Source of the DNA: Trichuris trichiura | Lineage: Eukaryota > Nematoda > Enoplea > Trichinellida > Trichuridae | Reading direction: 5' to 3' | Length of the DNA: 64,000 nt | NCBI GenBank assembly: GCA_037903355.1 | Contig: JBAJFE010000060.1 | Span: 1,612,001 to 1,676,000, forward strand | Shown: in pieces, positions 11,176 to 23,078 of the stretch | How positions within the stretch are numbered: the stretch's first letter is position 1 | Layout: every line of letters begins with the position of its first letter | Position numbers and translations under genes: made by a program | The notes under the pieces: generated by a model | What the model was told of the DNA's origin: nothing | The model's database searches: none | What the model saw: the letters and a program-made list of their open reading frames with translations, nothing else

Positions 11176-14100
11176 TCACACATTTCCATTGATTTGATCT
11201 TCGACCAATTTAAGCGTTCTCGTACGACGAAGCGATTTGCGATTGAATTGCCTGGCTCGGCGACGTTCCCTTGGATGTTCGCCCGTCGTTGCGGTTGCAG
11301 CTTTTACTAGGCCGTCCAAGATTTCGTCGTCCGGCGACTCGGCCGGTTCGGTCAGGTTCATCCGCAGTTCTGAAATTTCCAAAACGTATACTTTTTTCAA
11401 GTTGAAAATTAACGCACCAGCGGCACTCGGTTGCGCAATCTTTTGACGCGTCTTTGCACCAGGAAAAGAGAAATTCCAACTATTCTCAGCTTTGCCATTC
11501 GTCTTTAGCACTCTGCTCAACTCCTCGTGCTTCTTTTCCGCTTTTGCTTTGTCAGACCATTGGGCAACATCGTTGGCATGCGTCCAATTCTTGGCGTCCG
11601 TGATCAGCTTGCCTCTGGTCTTGTTGCGCTCGCGCTTGTCCTGCTGTCTCTTCCTTTGCTGAATGATCTTCTCTCTGCATGTACGATATTCGAGCGCGAA
11701 TTCGCTGATCGTCTTGCAAATGGCGTTGATCTTCGTATCCTTAACCGCGTGTTGCGGCATGCCCATGTACAAAAGGAATTTCCGAAATCTAAACAAAATC
11801 CAACATCGTTTGCGCTTTCTGAACAAAATGAAAAGCCTACTGGCTAAAACAACTATCTTTGTTGCCTACGCGTAGTTTGGAAGCGGAAAGCAACAGCTAA
11901 AACCGGAGGGCTCTAAGTAAGTGTACAAACAGCAAAATGTACTAACAAAAAGTAAGCTGGGAACTTCGGGTTGTCAAAAATAAGCTTAATTTGCTTTTGC
12001 GTTTATAAGCCTAAGGAACAACGGAAGAGCAAAATTATCCGATAATATATACCACCGCGCAAGTGTAGTCCGGATAATCGAAGATTTAATATGCATTAAT
12101 TTGTCAACAATGCCCAAACATGGCAAAGTTAAGCGCTTAGCTATTACGACGTTTCTAGCTAAGCAACGGCAAACCTCGTCGTGATTGGCCGGACGGAAAT
12201 TCAAAAACCTGAATCTAACAACCTGCGCACCCTTCACTAAGTAAAGGTTCGAATATTAAGACAATTCTGCCGCCGCATACGACAACGCGAGATCGTACGC
12301 GGGTGAGCTAATGCTTTAGGCCCTTTTCGATATGCAATAGTTGCTTTAGTATGAAAAGAGTCTACAAACGTGCCTAACAGCAAAGATGTCCGAAGGCGGT
12401 GGTTAGCTGCTGTAAACTGTTGCTTACCTGTTAATGATGCGTTTGTGAATAATCTTCAAGGTGAGAATACGCTGAGCGCAGTCGGAGAGGAACAACGATA
12501 TTTTATCCTTGAGTCCATGCGACTCGTGCTTGGCAATTTGACGCAGGTAGTCCCAGGATGCTTTGCAGTCTTTCTCCATACGTTCCAGGTTGGTTTTCAC
12601 CTCGTCAAAGTCAACTTTGGCCGACCGAGCAACCGCACCCATTTCGGAATAAAGGTCGGTGGAGTCGGGAAAGTTTTCCAACATTATTGACGCCAAGTGG
12701 TAGACCAACGAGTGCTTGTAAACGGTGTCCTTAACCTCGGGCACTTTGGCCAGATAGTCGATTTGAAAGCCGCGGATTTCGGCGCCGTTCAGGAAATTGC
12801 CCACCGAAAGCAGCGTAGCCATCACCTGTTGGAAGGTACGACTTTTGTCCAGCTCTTCCATGGCTAATTTAAGATCCATAAGTGGTTCAGCCACCTCGTA
12901 CTCCATGTTCGCGTAGTCGAGCATGAATAGCCACAGCCGAAGTCGGGCATGCAATTGAGGAATTTCTGAAAGCATCAGCAGGAATTGTTCCGCCGGCCCC
13001 AACGGTATGTCCGGATGTTCAGCCTGAGCGGCCATTATTGCCTCTCGCTCTTCCATAGTGGGCAGCATCGTGGACAGCACCTTCTCAATGCAATCCTTAT
13101 TCATTATGGACGAATCGAATTTGACAATGGCCGTTTTGATAGCCCGAGGAGGCGGCAACTTGGTCAAACCAATGTTGATGGCGTTGGACCTTTTCGTGTC
13201 GAGCACGCGGATTTCAACCCTTTTGTCCTCCTTCTTCTTCGGCGCCATTTCTTTGGTTTTCGTCACGAACAGACTGCCCAACTTTTCCGTGTCTATGCTC
13301 ACCGGCCGCAGCTTTTGCCAAAAGACACCCTTTGAATCAAGCAAACCCGGGATGACTTGACACTGCGCTTCCTTCCAAAAAAGGCGCACCGTTTTTGAGT
13401 CTTTATTGATCGGCGGATTGGGCGACGGCGACCGACCAGGAGAAGTACCGGCGGCGGCGGCGGCGGCGGCTAACAGGTTGCGACCAGAAGCTGAGCCAAC
13501 CGATGAGGGAGGTGGAGGAGGAGGTGTACCCGCCAACAGCGGGGGTGGAGGACCAGGAACACCTCCAGGAGGGGGAGGCGGCGGCATTCCGCCACTTGTT
13601 ACCGGCTTAACCTGCTGCGATTGGTTCATCTCGTGGAGACGAGCCAAGCACAAGGGATCCTTGTCATCCGCGTCGTTCAATTCGGTAAAATCGAGATCAT
13701 TAACTATTAAAGGCCTATTAAGACTTTCAACCGCCTTCTCCCATTGGATATCGCTCTCCTTACGGGCATCGACCGGTTCTCGAGCGGCCATCTTCTTGTC
13801 CATACCTCGTTTGGCTTTGCTCAAAGCGCTGGCGAACGTACCAGCCGGTGCGTCATCATTTTCAGGCGTAGTTGCTACAGTCGTTGGACCGGCTGCTTCC
13901 GGTTCGGTAGTCTTCTGTTGATACTTAACGGCTAAGGAATGAACGGCGCCAAGACGCTTTGCTTGGCTAGTATTCGGCGACCCAGCGCCGGTTGGCGACA
14001 ATGGCGATGGTTCAGGTTCGCCCAAATTGGAGAAGTCTGGTAATTTTGGCGGTGGGGCCAATATTGGCTTCTTTGACGTCTGCTCGCCCCCGCTACTTAA

Positions 14101-17100
14101 GCTGCTAATCGAAGAACGACCCGTGATCGTCTGGGGCGACTCCTGAAGCGAACCGTAGCGTTCCTGCGAATCATTTCTGAATAAACCGCCGGTTGACGAC
14201 TGCCTCTTCTTCTCCAAAGGACCAACAGGGGCGGGAGCCTTAGGAGCCGAACCTTTGCGACCCATTGGCCTTTGCTCCACTTCAACTGGTTGCCCATCTC
14301 TGGACGGAGCAGCTACAAATAAATAAGATACGTGCGAATTGAAGGAAGAAAAAAATGCTCAATCAAAACCTGTCTGCTCAGGTGACGAGAATAGCTTTAG
14401 GCGCTCCTCGAACGCCGTAGATTTGGGTGCCGGTGGCTTCTCCTCAAGGGCAAACCTGCTGTTACTTTCGCCGGCCGCGTACGATGGTCTTCTTGAGGTA
14501 GTCGTCTCTTGCTGACTTAATCGCTGCCTTTGGGTTCTACGCTCGTCGGAACCTACCCGGCTTCGTGGCGGTAACCTAAAGATGTCGGTAAGCTATGCTT
14601 TTTTAAATATGCAAATTACTACTACTACTACTACTACGTAAGGCCTGCGTTTAATTTTTTTCCTTAATGACAAGCTGCGAATCCTCTTCGCGCCAAACAA
14701 AAACAGCCGAGTAGCAATTGGGACAGCCGTAATTTACGTCGATAGTAAAGGCGTCTTTATTGGCAAAGCGACATGTTCTCAATGAAGTTCCTTTACGGTC
14801 GACTTGCGGGCTGTTGTCTCAATGGGAAAACTTTCGTGATAGTACGCTGAGGTGGAAATTGTTCAACGCGCGGTGCCAAACCGTCGGACTACTGCGCTTT
14901 TTTTCAAGTTCAGAATTCTATTTTTGGGCCACCCAACGCCCAACGATAGTACGCAAACAATGGTCGTCTTTTCCATCGTCGAAAAGCAATGACATTTGAC
15001 CGTTTTCATTCGGCCAATTACGTTGCAACCAGATAGGAGATAAGTCTTTGACGTCACGGGTCGAAGTTTGACTTTGCAACGGCGGTAGGAAAATTTACGA
15101 AGGTCGTATTTTCAATAGAGGTGCAAAAGGTGTTTACAATTTTATCCGCGCCACTTGCAACCGTTGCGGCGGAAGAAAACTTATCAACTTTTGCAATTGT
15201 CGAAGAAGCGATTTAACGTTGGGGCGCAAACGACGGGAAGAAAGCCTTAACGAGCGGAACAGCCGCCGCGCGTCAATGGACGACGACGAAGGAACAGCAA
15301 AAGCTGAAACGGAAGGAAAAAACCTTTTGGCTTTCAATTGTTGAGAGAACGTATGGGCAAAAAGAAGATTGAACAAACTTTCTTTGCGTCAAGCAAACCT
15401 GCTCGACAAACGCTCATTGAAAGGTGGTAGCTTTTTTGAATATGGAATAAGGAAGGCCAACTTGTTCAATAGCAGGAAGTTGCAAAGCCTAAAAATTCCA
15501 ACTGACGCGCGCGCGCGCGCGCTTTACCCAACGAAAAGGCGGTTGCTCAGCGTGATCGTTAGCAAGAAGGCAAACCGGCACTTTTCCGTCGTTGATTTCG
15601 ACTTTTCGTTTTTCTTCAAAATTTCACGACACCCTATCAAGGCCAACCAAATGAAATGAGACGAACTCTCTCTTTCTCGTTGAGTACATCTGATTAGAAA
15701 CGTCGTGTCTGCTTCTTCCAATCAATCGATGTCGAAACGAAGTTGGGAAAAAAAACTTAACCTACGCACCCGTTTGGACCAACAGCGACCTTATCCTTAA
15801 GTTGTAGGCAAAATTTGAACGGACAATGACATTAGGTAAAAGTTTGACTTTTTGTCACACAACGGACGTTGAAACGAGCGGCTGTCAATGTGGGAAGAAG
15901 AAAGTCTACTCTCGACCTCTTTATGCGTTCCAAATTATTATTTGCAACGAATAGAGAGAGAGAGAGAGAGAGAGAGAGTTCAAGTTGACCAGAATATCTA
16001 GTTGGTTGCTGCTGCTGCTGTTGAAGAAGAACAGAGAAAAGGAGCAACGCGCGCGTCATTATTATTATTATTATTACCTTTTGGTGGCTACATTTACATT
16101 GGCACTTTCCTCGCTGTCCTCTTTGGCCAATACAGTCTCGTAGAGGCGACATTGTTCCGATAATTCGGGTGTTCGAAGCTTGGAAAGGCGTCCAATAGCT
16201 TCTTCCATTCCTTGCTCCTCCAATGCGTCCACAATGTCGTAATAGGTGTCCTGATCGGGTACGCCGTTTAAAGTCTTGTTCAACAACGTCAACGCGTAAA
16301 TCAGCAACTCCGTATCGCTGCATTCTTCGTTCAACAAATTCATCAAATTGTTCCACGGACTGAATCCTGCAAAAACAGCTCCTACATACAATCGGCATCA
16401 AAAGAGAACGGGGTGCGCACCTCGTTCGCGATCGGCTATGTAGACGGCCGCTAGCAAAAGTAGCGAATTCGACTCCGTATACTCGACAAAGACGAGCAAC
16501 AACTTCAGGGCGGTCTTGACCACAAGACGAAACTGCAAAAAAAGAGAGAGAGAGAGATTTTCAAAAAGTTAAACAACTATTTGTATATATGCAAATTTTC
16601 TATTACTAATCCCTACCTGAGAACCGAGCAAAGAGTAAAGCCATTGGATTGTCTCGTTGTGCGCAATGACACCGTTCATTCCGTCAACGTAAAGCATCAC
16701 CTGACCGAGTGCTGAACAAAAAAAAAAGCTCACCCCCAAAAGGAGCAGTTTGAAACAACGCGCGCGCGCACCTCTCAGTATGTAGTTTTGGTAATTCTGA
16801 TCGGCTTGGGCGCCCACTTTGATCAGACAAGCCAAACCGTCATTCTGGACGAACTCGTGCACCAGATCTTTGTCGTCCTGAAAATAAGAAAACGATACGT
16901 TGTTGTCTTTTAAACAATAGCCGAAAGCAAGCTATGCCTGGAATATTTGCTTCAAAGAGAACAATATGCGACGCAGGTCGCGTCCCGTCGAGTTGAGCAG
17001 CTTCTCTGAAGATGGAAGACAAAAAGTTGGTAAGTAAACAATTGGAGCTGCCCCAGCAAAGTAGGTCGACGCGCCCTTACCGATGATCGTGTGAACCCTG

Positions 17101-18597
17101 CAGGACAGCTGCGTACGCACGACGACGTTTCTTGAATTTCTACAAAAAAAAAGAAAAAGATTAGAGCAAACAACTTCAAGCGAAAGCGCCCCCCGCTTCG
17201 GCGAGTCGACCCATTTTGTTACAACGTCGGCGGATGAGCGATCGCCTGTCGCCGCCAGTGGCCGGTAAGGACCCTAACTGACCGCCAACAACTGCCGGTC
17301 GTACCAGTCGGTTTACTAAGACAAAACATTTTTCATGACATCCTAAGACAATGACGATTTACTGCCCTACGAAGCAAAAGAGAAAATACGCATAGATCAT
17401 TTCGACTTTTTTTGTTCTTTTAGCCAACCAAACATGCGCCCGCTGCCCTTGTATAGCTCCAACGTAAATCCAAACGCGCTAAGTGTCCTTAGATATTTTG
17501 AAAAATTTGCATTCCACTTCCGGTTGGCCCTTGGCATTGTACCAATGAAGAATAAGTGACCTCGTATATGCCCTCGACCCGTCCAAGGGTCCTTTCTTAA
17601 GACGAAAGGACAGGAAATGGACGACAAGGTCGACAAGCGACCTCAAGACCTTGTGGCAATAATAAGAAGAAGAAGACCATGCTTACTGGTCGGATCCAAT
17701 GGATGCCCTTTGCCGAGATAAGCGATGACGACGTAGGGCTGAACAAGGTGACGACCAGCCGGGTGACGCAAAAAGGCGACACAACGATTGGCGCACCTCC
17801 TGATGGCTCGCAGAGGAGGATGCGCTAACGTCGGTGGCGGCAACCTCCCGAAGCAACATAGCCGGCGAACCAACATGGGATCCCTAGGCTAACAGGTCGT
17901 CTGTTCTACAGGGCGCAGCATGGCGCGAACTAGCAACGACGCGCGGGTTGGCCCAACAAAAAGAATGCGCACCCTTCAACGTTGGTCGATCTAGGCGCAT
18001 ACTTTCGAGGTCAACTCTATTCTGTCTTGACAAGTGGCGATGACCAGTGCCATTGCACGACGCCGGCCATTGCATAACCAGCTGCGCGCGCGCGTCATGA
18101 ACCAAATATGGAAAAAGAAGGATAGCGCGCGCCACTTACTTCTCTCGTAGTAGGGCCAATTCGTCCGGCTGTTCCGCCAATGACATATCCATGTCCAAAT
18201 AATTACCATAGTCGGCTGGTGCCCCAGGGCGACAGGTAACCACCTGCAGCGACACATTGTCCAACTAAAATGACACATCTCTACTGTAGTAGTAGTAGTA
18301 GTAGTTGGAGCTGCAAGTGACATGCAAACAAGGACAATATTCAAATTATTAGGGACGCCCCAACGAGTGAACAACATTGCAAACTGGCCAAGGCAATTCT
18401 TTTTTTTTTTTTACCTTATGCGGCGCCTTCAAAGTGCACAAAAGCGAAGGCATTTGATCAAGTAGGGTCGTACGAATGCTCAACGAGAAACCAATGCCAA
18501 CCGGTGGTTCCAAGCTGAAACTTGCAGTGGCGAATGGATCTTTATCGTTAAGATAATAAGCACGAACGACTAAGGAGTCGTCGTCTTCGTTGGCCAT
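11176..18597 (-). CDS. FHOD: FHOD-class formin (formin homology 2 domain containing protein)
   Basis: Actin-nucleating formin, about 1,230 residues (human FHOD1 is 1,164). Minus-strand exons: 18415-18597, 18140-18264, 17081-17139, 16938-17005, 16772-16877, 16617-16711, 16421-16532, 16078-16366, 14370-14575, 12428-14312, 11418-11788 and 11176-11369; every junction keeps frame. The N-terminal GBD/FH3 region (residues 1-345) matches FHOD1 closely ([46 protein letters not shown]). A proline-rich FH1 segment lies at about 655-685, FH2 from about 722 to 1110 ([12 protein letters not shown] near its end), and a C-terminal DAD at about 1180-1220 (DDEILDGLV, then a basic NRKSLRR). The DAD normally folds back on the N-terminal domain and is released by Rho-kinase phosphorylation. 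In muscle-bearing animals FHOD formins help build sarcomeres and stress fibres. Intron 4 uses a GC donor; the last intron is only 48 bp. Confidence 0.95.
14576..16077 (-). other. Large intron 8 of the formin gene, with simple repeats
   Basis: A 1.5-kb intron between the end of the FH3 region and the linker exon. It holds a GA tract (15953-15978), an alternating CG run (about 15507-15521), a CTG run (about 16009-16021) and an ATT run (about 16058-16076) that abuts the donor of exon 8. No nested gene was recognised. Confidence 0.6.
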
Positions 18598-19953
18598 CTC
18601 TTAAGAGCACCTTATTTAAGCAAGCGGCCAAACGGCGTCTCTGGAACCAATGGAACGACGATTCGCTGTTGCTATACGTACGCAAGTGGCAAAACTGATG
18701 ACGAAGTGTAAGAGAACGAAGGCGCAACTAAGAGAGAGAGCTCTAACGTAGTCGTTGTCGACGAAGTCGTCGTCAGCTGGCGCCAACGAGTCGTATGTTC
18801 GACTGGCAACAACAACAAGAACAGCTGCTAGACGAAAAGCTAGTTGCCAAGAAGAGATGGAGGCGGTAAAGAATAACCAAACTTATCCTGGCGTTAAAAG
18901 ACGACTGATAACAGAGAGACGTTAACACGAAGGCGGCGACGTCTACACAAGTCTTCGTCTCTGCAACTTTTGTGCGAATTCTCTCAATGGTTCCTCGTTT
19001 TCTATTGGCCAATGGCGTCGTGGATAAGGGAAAGGACAAAGAAAAAAACTGGATGCTATTCCGGTCCGTTGTACGAGACGCCGCCAAGTAACGGCACCAT
19101 TTTCCGATGGCCAACCGCCCCGTACGGTAATTACCGCCGGTCAGGTAGCAACCATTCAATACAATGCATTTCGCCCAAATGACCAATTAATTAATTCTCG
19201 TCGTTGTCGATGTTCAAAGCAACTTTTTCGCCCCTTGCGCCCACTTAGGCAAAGCGCCGTCGGCAGAAACCGTTGTTCGCCTTCCCCTTTGCCCGCTCGG
19301 TTGGTAAAGCGAAATCAGTCAGCCCCGTTGCGCACGATTGGTCCTAAATGGTCCGTCGAAAGTTGCTCACTTACGCGCACGCTCGCTGGGAAACTCTTCT
19401 TTTCGGCGGCCGGCTTGCGGTTGTGCTTTTTTTAATAATTATGATAATTAGGTAAGTCTTTAGATAATGGCATTTGCCCAACAGATTTCGCCTTTCTACT
19501 CGAAGCGCGTATTTCGGGACACGAACTTGATTTGAACGGAAAATTGCTTTGTTCGCAAGGACGCCGGTTAGTTGCCGCCCACGTAGAGCGAAACGTTTCG
19601 GCGAAAAAAAAGACGAACGCCCAAACGTAGGCGCCGGCAATGCTGCAACCCCGATCGAACGAACAACGGTCAAGTGGACATTGCAGCGCAGAAGAGACAT
19701 CGTCGTCGTCTTGCCGGTTTGCAACATGGCCAAACAGGGTGGAGCTGCTCGATCGAAACGTTTCGATTGGGCGCCTCTTAAGCGAATGCGCATTTTGCCG
19801 ACGAAAAAGTTGGCAAAATGCCAAAGCGTCACGCGCTCGCGCGCCAACTTCCACTTTTTACGAGCGTTTGCTCTTTTGACCAGCTCGCCTACGCTTTCTC
19901 TTGAAGGCGGAGATAGAAAAAGTACAGTAAACATGAAATGCAGGTTCGACTAA
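18598..19953. other. Formin 5' flank, no gene recognised
   Basis: Lies between the formin start codon and the Tigger element, so it should contain the formin promoter. No TATA box or other defined element could be assigned. Overlapping open frames on both strands between 19370 and 19950 are GC-driven and have no family resemblance. Confidence 0.4.
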
Positions 19954-19955
19954 TA

Positions 19956-22556
19956 CAGTCAGCCCTCGTTATCCGCGGTTAATTCGTCCAGATATTTGAG
20001 CGTTACACCGCGTAAAACGAAGTCCGCGTCGTATAGGATACCCTATAAAACATGCCAAATAGCTTGTATTCCAGCCGCGTATTTCATCCTATCCCCTTGA
20101 ATTCCTAGTGATCCTTCGAAGCTTGGTACTACGGAATCTAGCTACGAGATAATGACATCAATGAGACTGCGCTTGTCCAGTGGGGCCAGCTATCAGAGTC
20201 CAAGCCATTACATACAAGAAAGGACGAAAGTACAATGATCTTTCGTTAAACGCCTTGGAATCACTTTGCTCTAATGAGCTAAGCGATATACTAGTGCGCG
20301 GAATGGGTACAGAGCAGGGGAACTATAAAATGCACAGGCCCACTTAAGCAGAAATACTGAACATCACATAGAACACATCCACATAGAACAAAAGGTCTAC
20401 TGGCAGAAATGTTTGGCGGATCAGGAATCAGACAATTCACCCACTTTCTGTAGGTAGGTGCAGATCCCCTGGAGATCGGCCAGACCTAGGGTTGCTTGAA
20501 CTTGTTGGTAGCGAAACTTCTCGCCTTAAAATGATAGGCTCCGCAGCTGCCGGAGCTTTATTTAAAAACATTGTTACAGGGAGCTGTCTCTCCTTTTTCT
20601 TCGCTTCATCGAATAAATCCTGTAGGGTTTCAACGAAGCCGTTATTCCTCGTGTAACGATGATGCCACGTTCTATGGATGGTCCATATTCAACAATCATA
20701 TCCTTTAGCACCTGCGCTTGCCGAAAAATAGTGGCCAGCTTTTGCAGCGTCCAATCCGAGGGTGTTTGAGCTTCTGTATCTTCCATAACGTCGTCGTCAC
20801 TGGCCGTAGGTGATTGCATCATTTCTTCGAGTTCCTTGTTGGTGAACGGTTCTCCACAATCTTCTATGTGATCTCTGATATCGTCTTCTATCATGTCGGA
20901 GAAACCCTCACCTCCCAACTCCTTGGCAATATTCACTATGCCCATGACCTCGTCATCGATGGCACCTAAGTCCTCGCATTCACTGACTGCGTCTCTCCAC
21001 AAACGCTTCCAGCAACCACTGACTGTTCTAGGCTTTATCTCGTATACTGCCTCCGCAATGAGAGCGATAGCGTCTGCAATTGAGAAACGCTTCCACAGGC
21101 CGGTAAGATCGCAATCAGCATTAGCGTGGAGGGTATCACGAAACTTTCCAAATACGAGACGAGTATAAGTAGCCTTAATGCATTTTATGGCGCTCTGATC
21201 CAGTGGCTGTAGTAGTGATGTCGAGTTGGCGGGCAAAAATTTCACCTCGACGTTCTCATTAGCGAAGCAAAGAGATTGCGGGTGACCAGGAGCATTATCA
21301 ATTACGAGGAGGACCTTGAAAGCCATCCCCTTGCTTTCCAGGTACTTTTTCGCTTCAGGAATGAAGCATTGGTTAAACCAATCCGTAAAAAGGATAACCG
21401 TCATCCACGCCTTCTTTTTGTGCTTCCAGAAGACCGGCAGGCAATGCTTGTTCTTGTTTCTGAGCGACCGAGGATTACGAGTCCGGTAGACAACGTCGGG
21501 CTTTATCACGTGTCCTGCAGCGTTGCCACAGAGCACAAGAGTGAGTCGATCTTTCAGTGGCTTGAATCCCGGGGGCTTGCTTTGCGCTCTTGTGGATGTA
21601 CGTGCGTTTTAGCATTTGCTTCCAGAATAATGCCGTCTCGTCACAATTGAAGATTTGTTCTGGGAGATATCTCTTTTGGTCCACTATCTCTTTGAATTCC
21701 TCCGGGAATGTCGAGGCAGCTACGCAATCAGCCGATGCCGCTTCTCCAAAGATCTTTAAGTTCTTGAAGCGCTTCACGTATTTGGCTAGCCATCCTTTGC
21801 TAGCAGTAAACCCTTTTCTCTCGTTCTCTGCAACCGAGCCAGAGAAGTGCTCTTATAAGCTCAGCGTTTTCTCCCGAATAACTTTCCCGTCGACGGGGAC
21901 ACTCTTCCGCGACATGTCCTCTATCCAAACGCTTAGCGCTTTCTCAGCCTTCACGAGGACTTTGTTGCGAACTACAGCAGTTCTTTTGCCAGTGAAAGGT
22001 CGGGATGCACGCTTCTTCGAATCTCAGCTTCCTGCTGCTTTATCGTACGAATGCAGGATTCATTCTTCCTGATCTTGCGGCCCACGTCGGCACATGACAA
22101 TCCGCTTTTCAAAAGATCTAGGACTTTTACTTTCTCATGAAGGGTAAGGACGCTACGTTGTCTCCAGAGGAACCGCTCTGTTCACTTAGTTGCCTTCTAT
22201 CAGCCATCCTCCTATGCGACACCAGTTAACACGACGCGAATATTCAGATCTACCACGCTGCAGGGAAACTGATATTTGCGCACCGCGCGCGGCCTCGACA
22301 ACGCGCACGAAGCAATAATGAGCAGTCAGAAAAATGACAAGGCCTCATTAGCATTGTGCACGGTTAGAGAGCACTGTAGGCAGAGAAAGTCTTTCGCGAA
22401 CGCGCAGATGATCACACTGCTGCACAGGCTTGCAACGACACTAGTGCAATTATAATGCCGGCCAGCGGTGAGCATGTCTCTGTGAAATGATGACGTCACT
22501 ACTTCACGCTGGACAAACCGCGTTGTATAGAATCCGCGGATAACGAGGGTCGACTG
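19956..22556 (-). mobile_element. Tigger/pogo-type DNA transposon, inactive
   Basis: A 2.6-kb element bounded by terminal inverted repeats (CAGTCAGCCCTCGTTATCCG on the left; the right end reads the same in reverse complement with a GA/AG difference) and flanked by TA on each side, the target duplication of Tc1/mariner elements. The minus strand encodes a CENP-B/jerky-like transposase: a helix-turn-helix start (EKVKVLDLLKSGLSCADVG), then acidic catalytic segments FNCDETALFW, LLVIDNAPGH and LLQPLDQSAIK. The catalytic part is in two overlapping frames: a one-base shift around 21569 separates the segment ending KQAPG (frame to 21777) from the 320-residue frame 20574-21536. Further stops break the N-terminal region between about 21830 and 22200. 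Mobilisation in trans remains conceivable because the ends are well kept. Confidence 0.93.
20574..21777 (-). pseudogene. Tigger transposase, frameshifted DDD domain
   Basis: The remnant reading frames of the transposase inside the Tigger element. The first frame (ending near 21475) carries the first catalytic aspartate in CDET; the second frame (20574-21536) carries IDNAPGH and QPLDQ, spaced as in pogo-family DDE/D transposases, followed by an acidic C-terminal region (SDDDVMEDTEAQTP). A single-base shift in a C/G run near 21567-21571 disconnects them. Upstream helix-turn-helix sequence is broken by several stops. Confidence 0.88.
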
Positions 22557-23078
22557 TAATTTGAAATTGCTTACGTTTTGGGAGCGTTAATGGGCGGCGT
22601 AGGTTGGGTTTTTAGCGGAGAAAATTTTGGAATAAATTTAAAATCTTAAATCTTGTCCAGGCGAGCTTGATTTGACGCGCGGCGGTAAAAAATGGCAGAA
22701 CTTTTGAAAAATCTAAGGAATAGGCTTGGAAAGAAGTCTATAGCGAGTTCAAGGAAAGCGTAGGGCTTTTAAACGAAGTTTTGCTCTTTGCTACAATCGA
22801 TTAGAGCTATTAAAGTTATAAAAGATGAACAAAAAGGGTCATCCTCCTTGCACGCGCCTATTGGAAAGGCATTGAATGCAAGGTCAAGAAATTTGCTCTA
22901 ACGCCCTATTCATAGGCTTTTAAAAGCAGCAGCGACCTTAAAGGGGCTCAAAGGCTCTTAGTAAGATTGAAATTGACCTTGCGCTCAACTAAGCATCGGA
23001 CGACTGCTTTAGGGTGTGAGAAAGAAAAAAATTCAAATGCCGACCACTTTAAAGGGCATTTTTCGGGATTAATTGAGG
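22557..23078. other. Short intergenic stretch, no feature seen
   Basis: Lies between the Tigger element and the stop of the acidic Ser-rich protein gene. If that gene splices from the good GTAAGC donor at 23104-23105, a last exon could be hidden here, but none was recognised. Confidence 0.4.

Noticed and set aside
13406..13921. A 171-residue plus-strand frame rich in Gly
   Set aside because: It is the antisense reading of the proline-rich FH1 region of the formin.
19371..19953. Overlapping open frames of 134-187 residues on both strands
   Set aside because: GC-rich sequence gives long chance frames; no start context, splice sites or similarity favours one over another.
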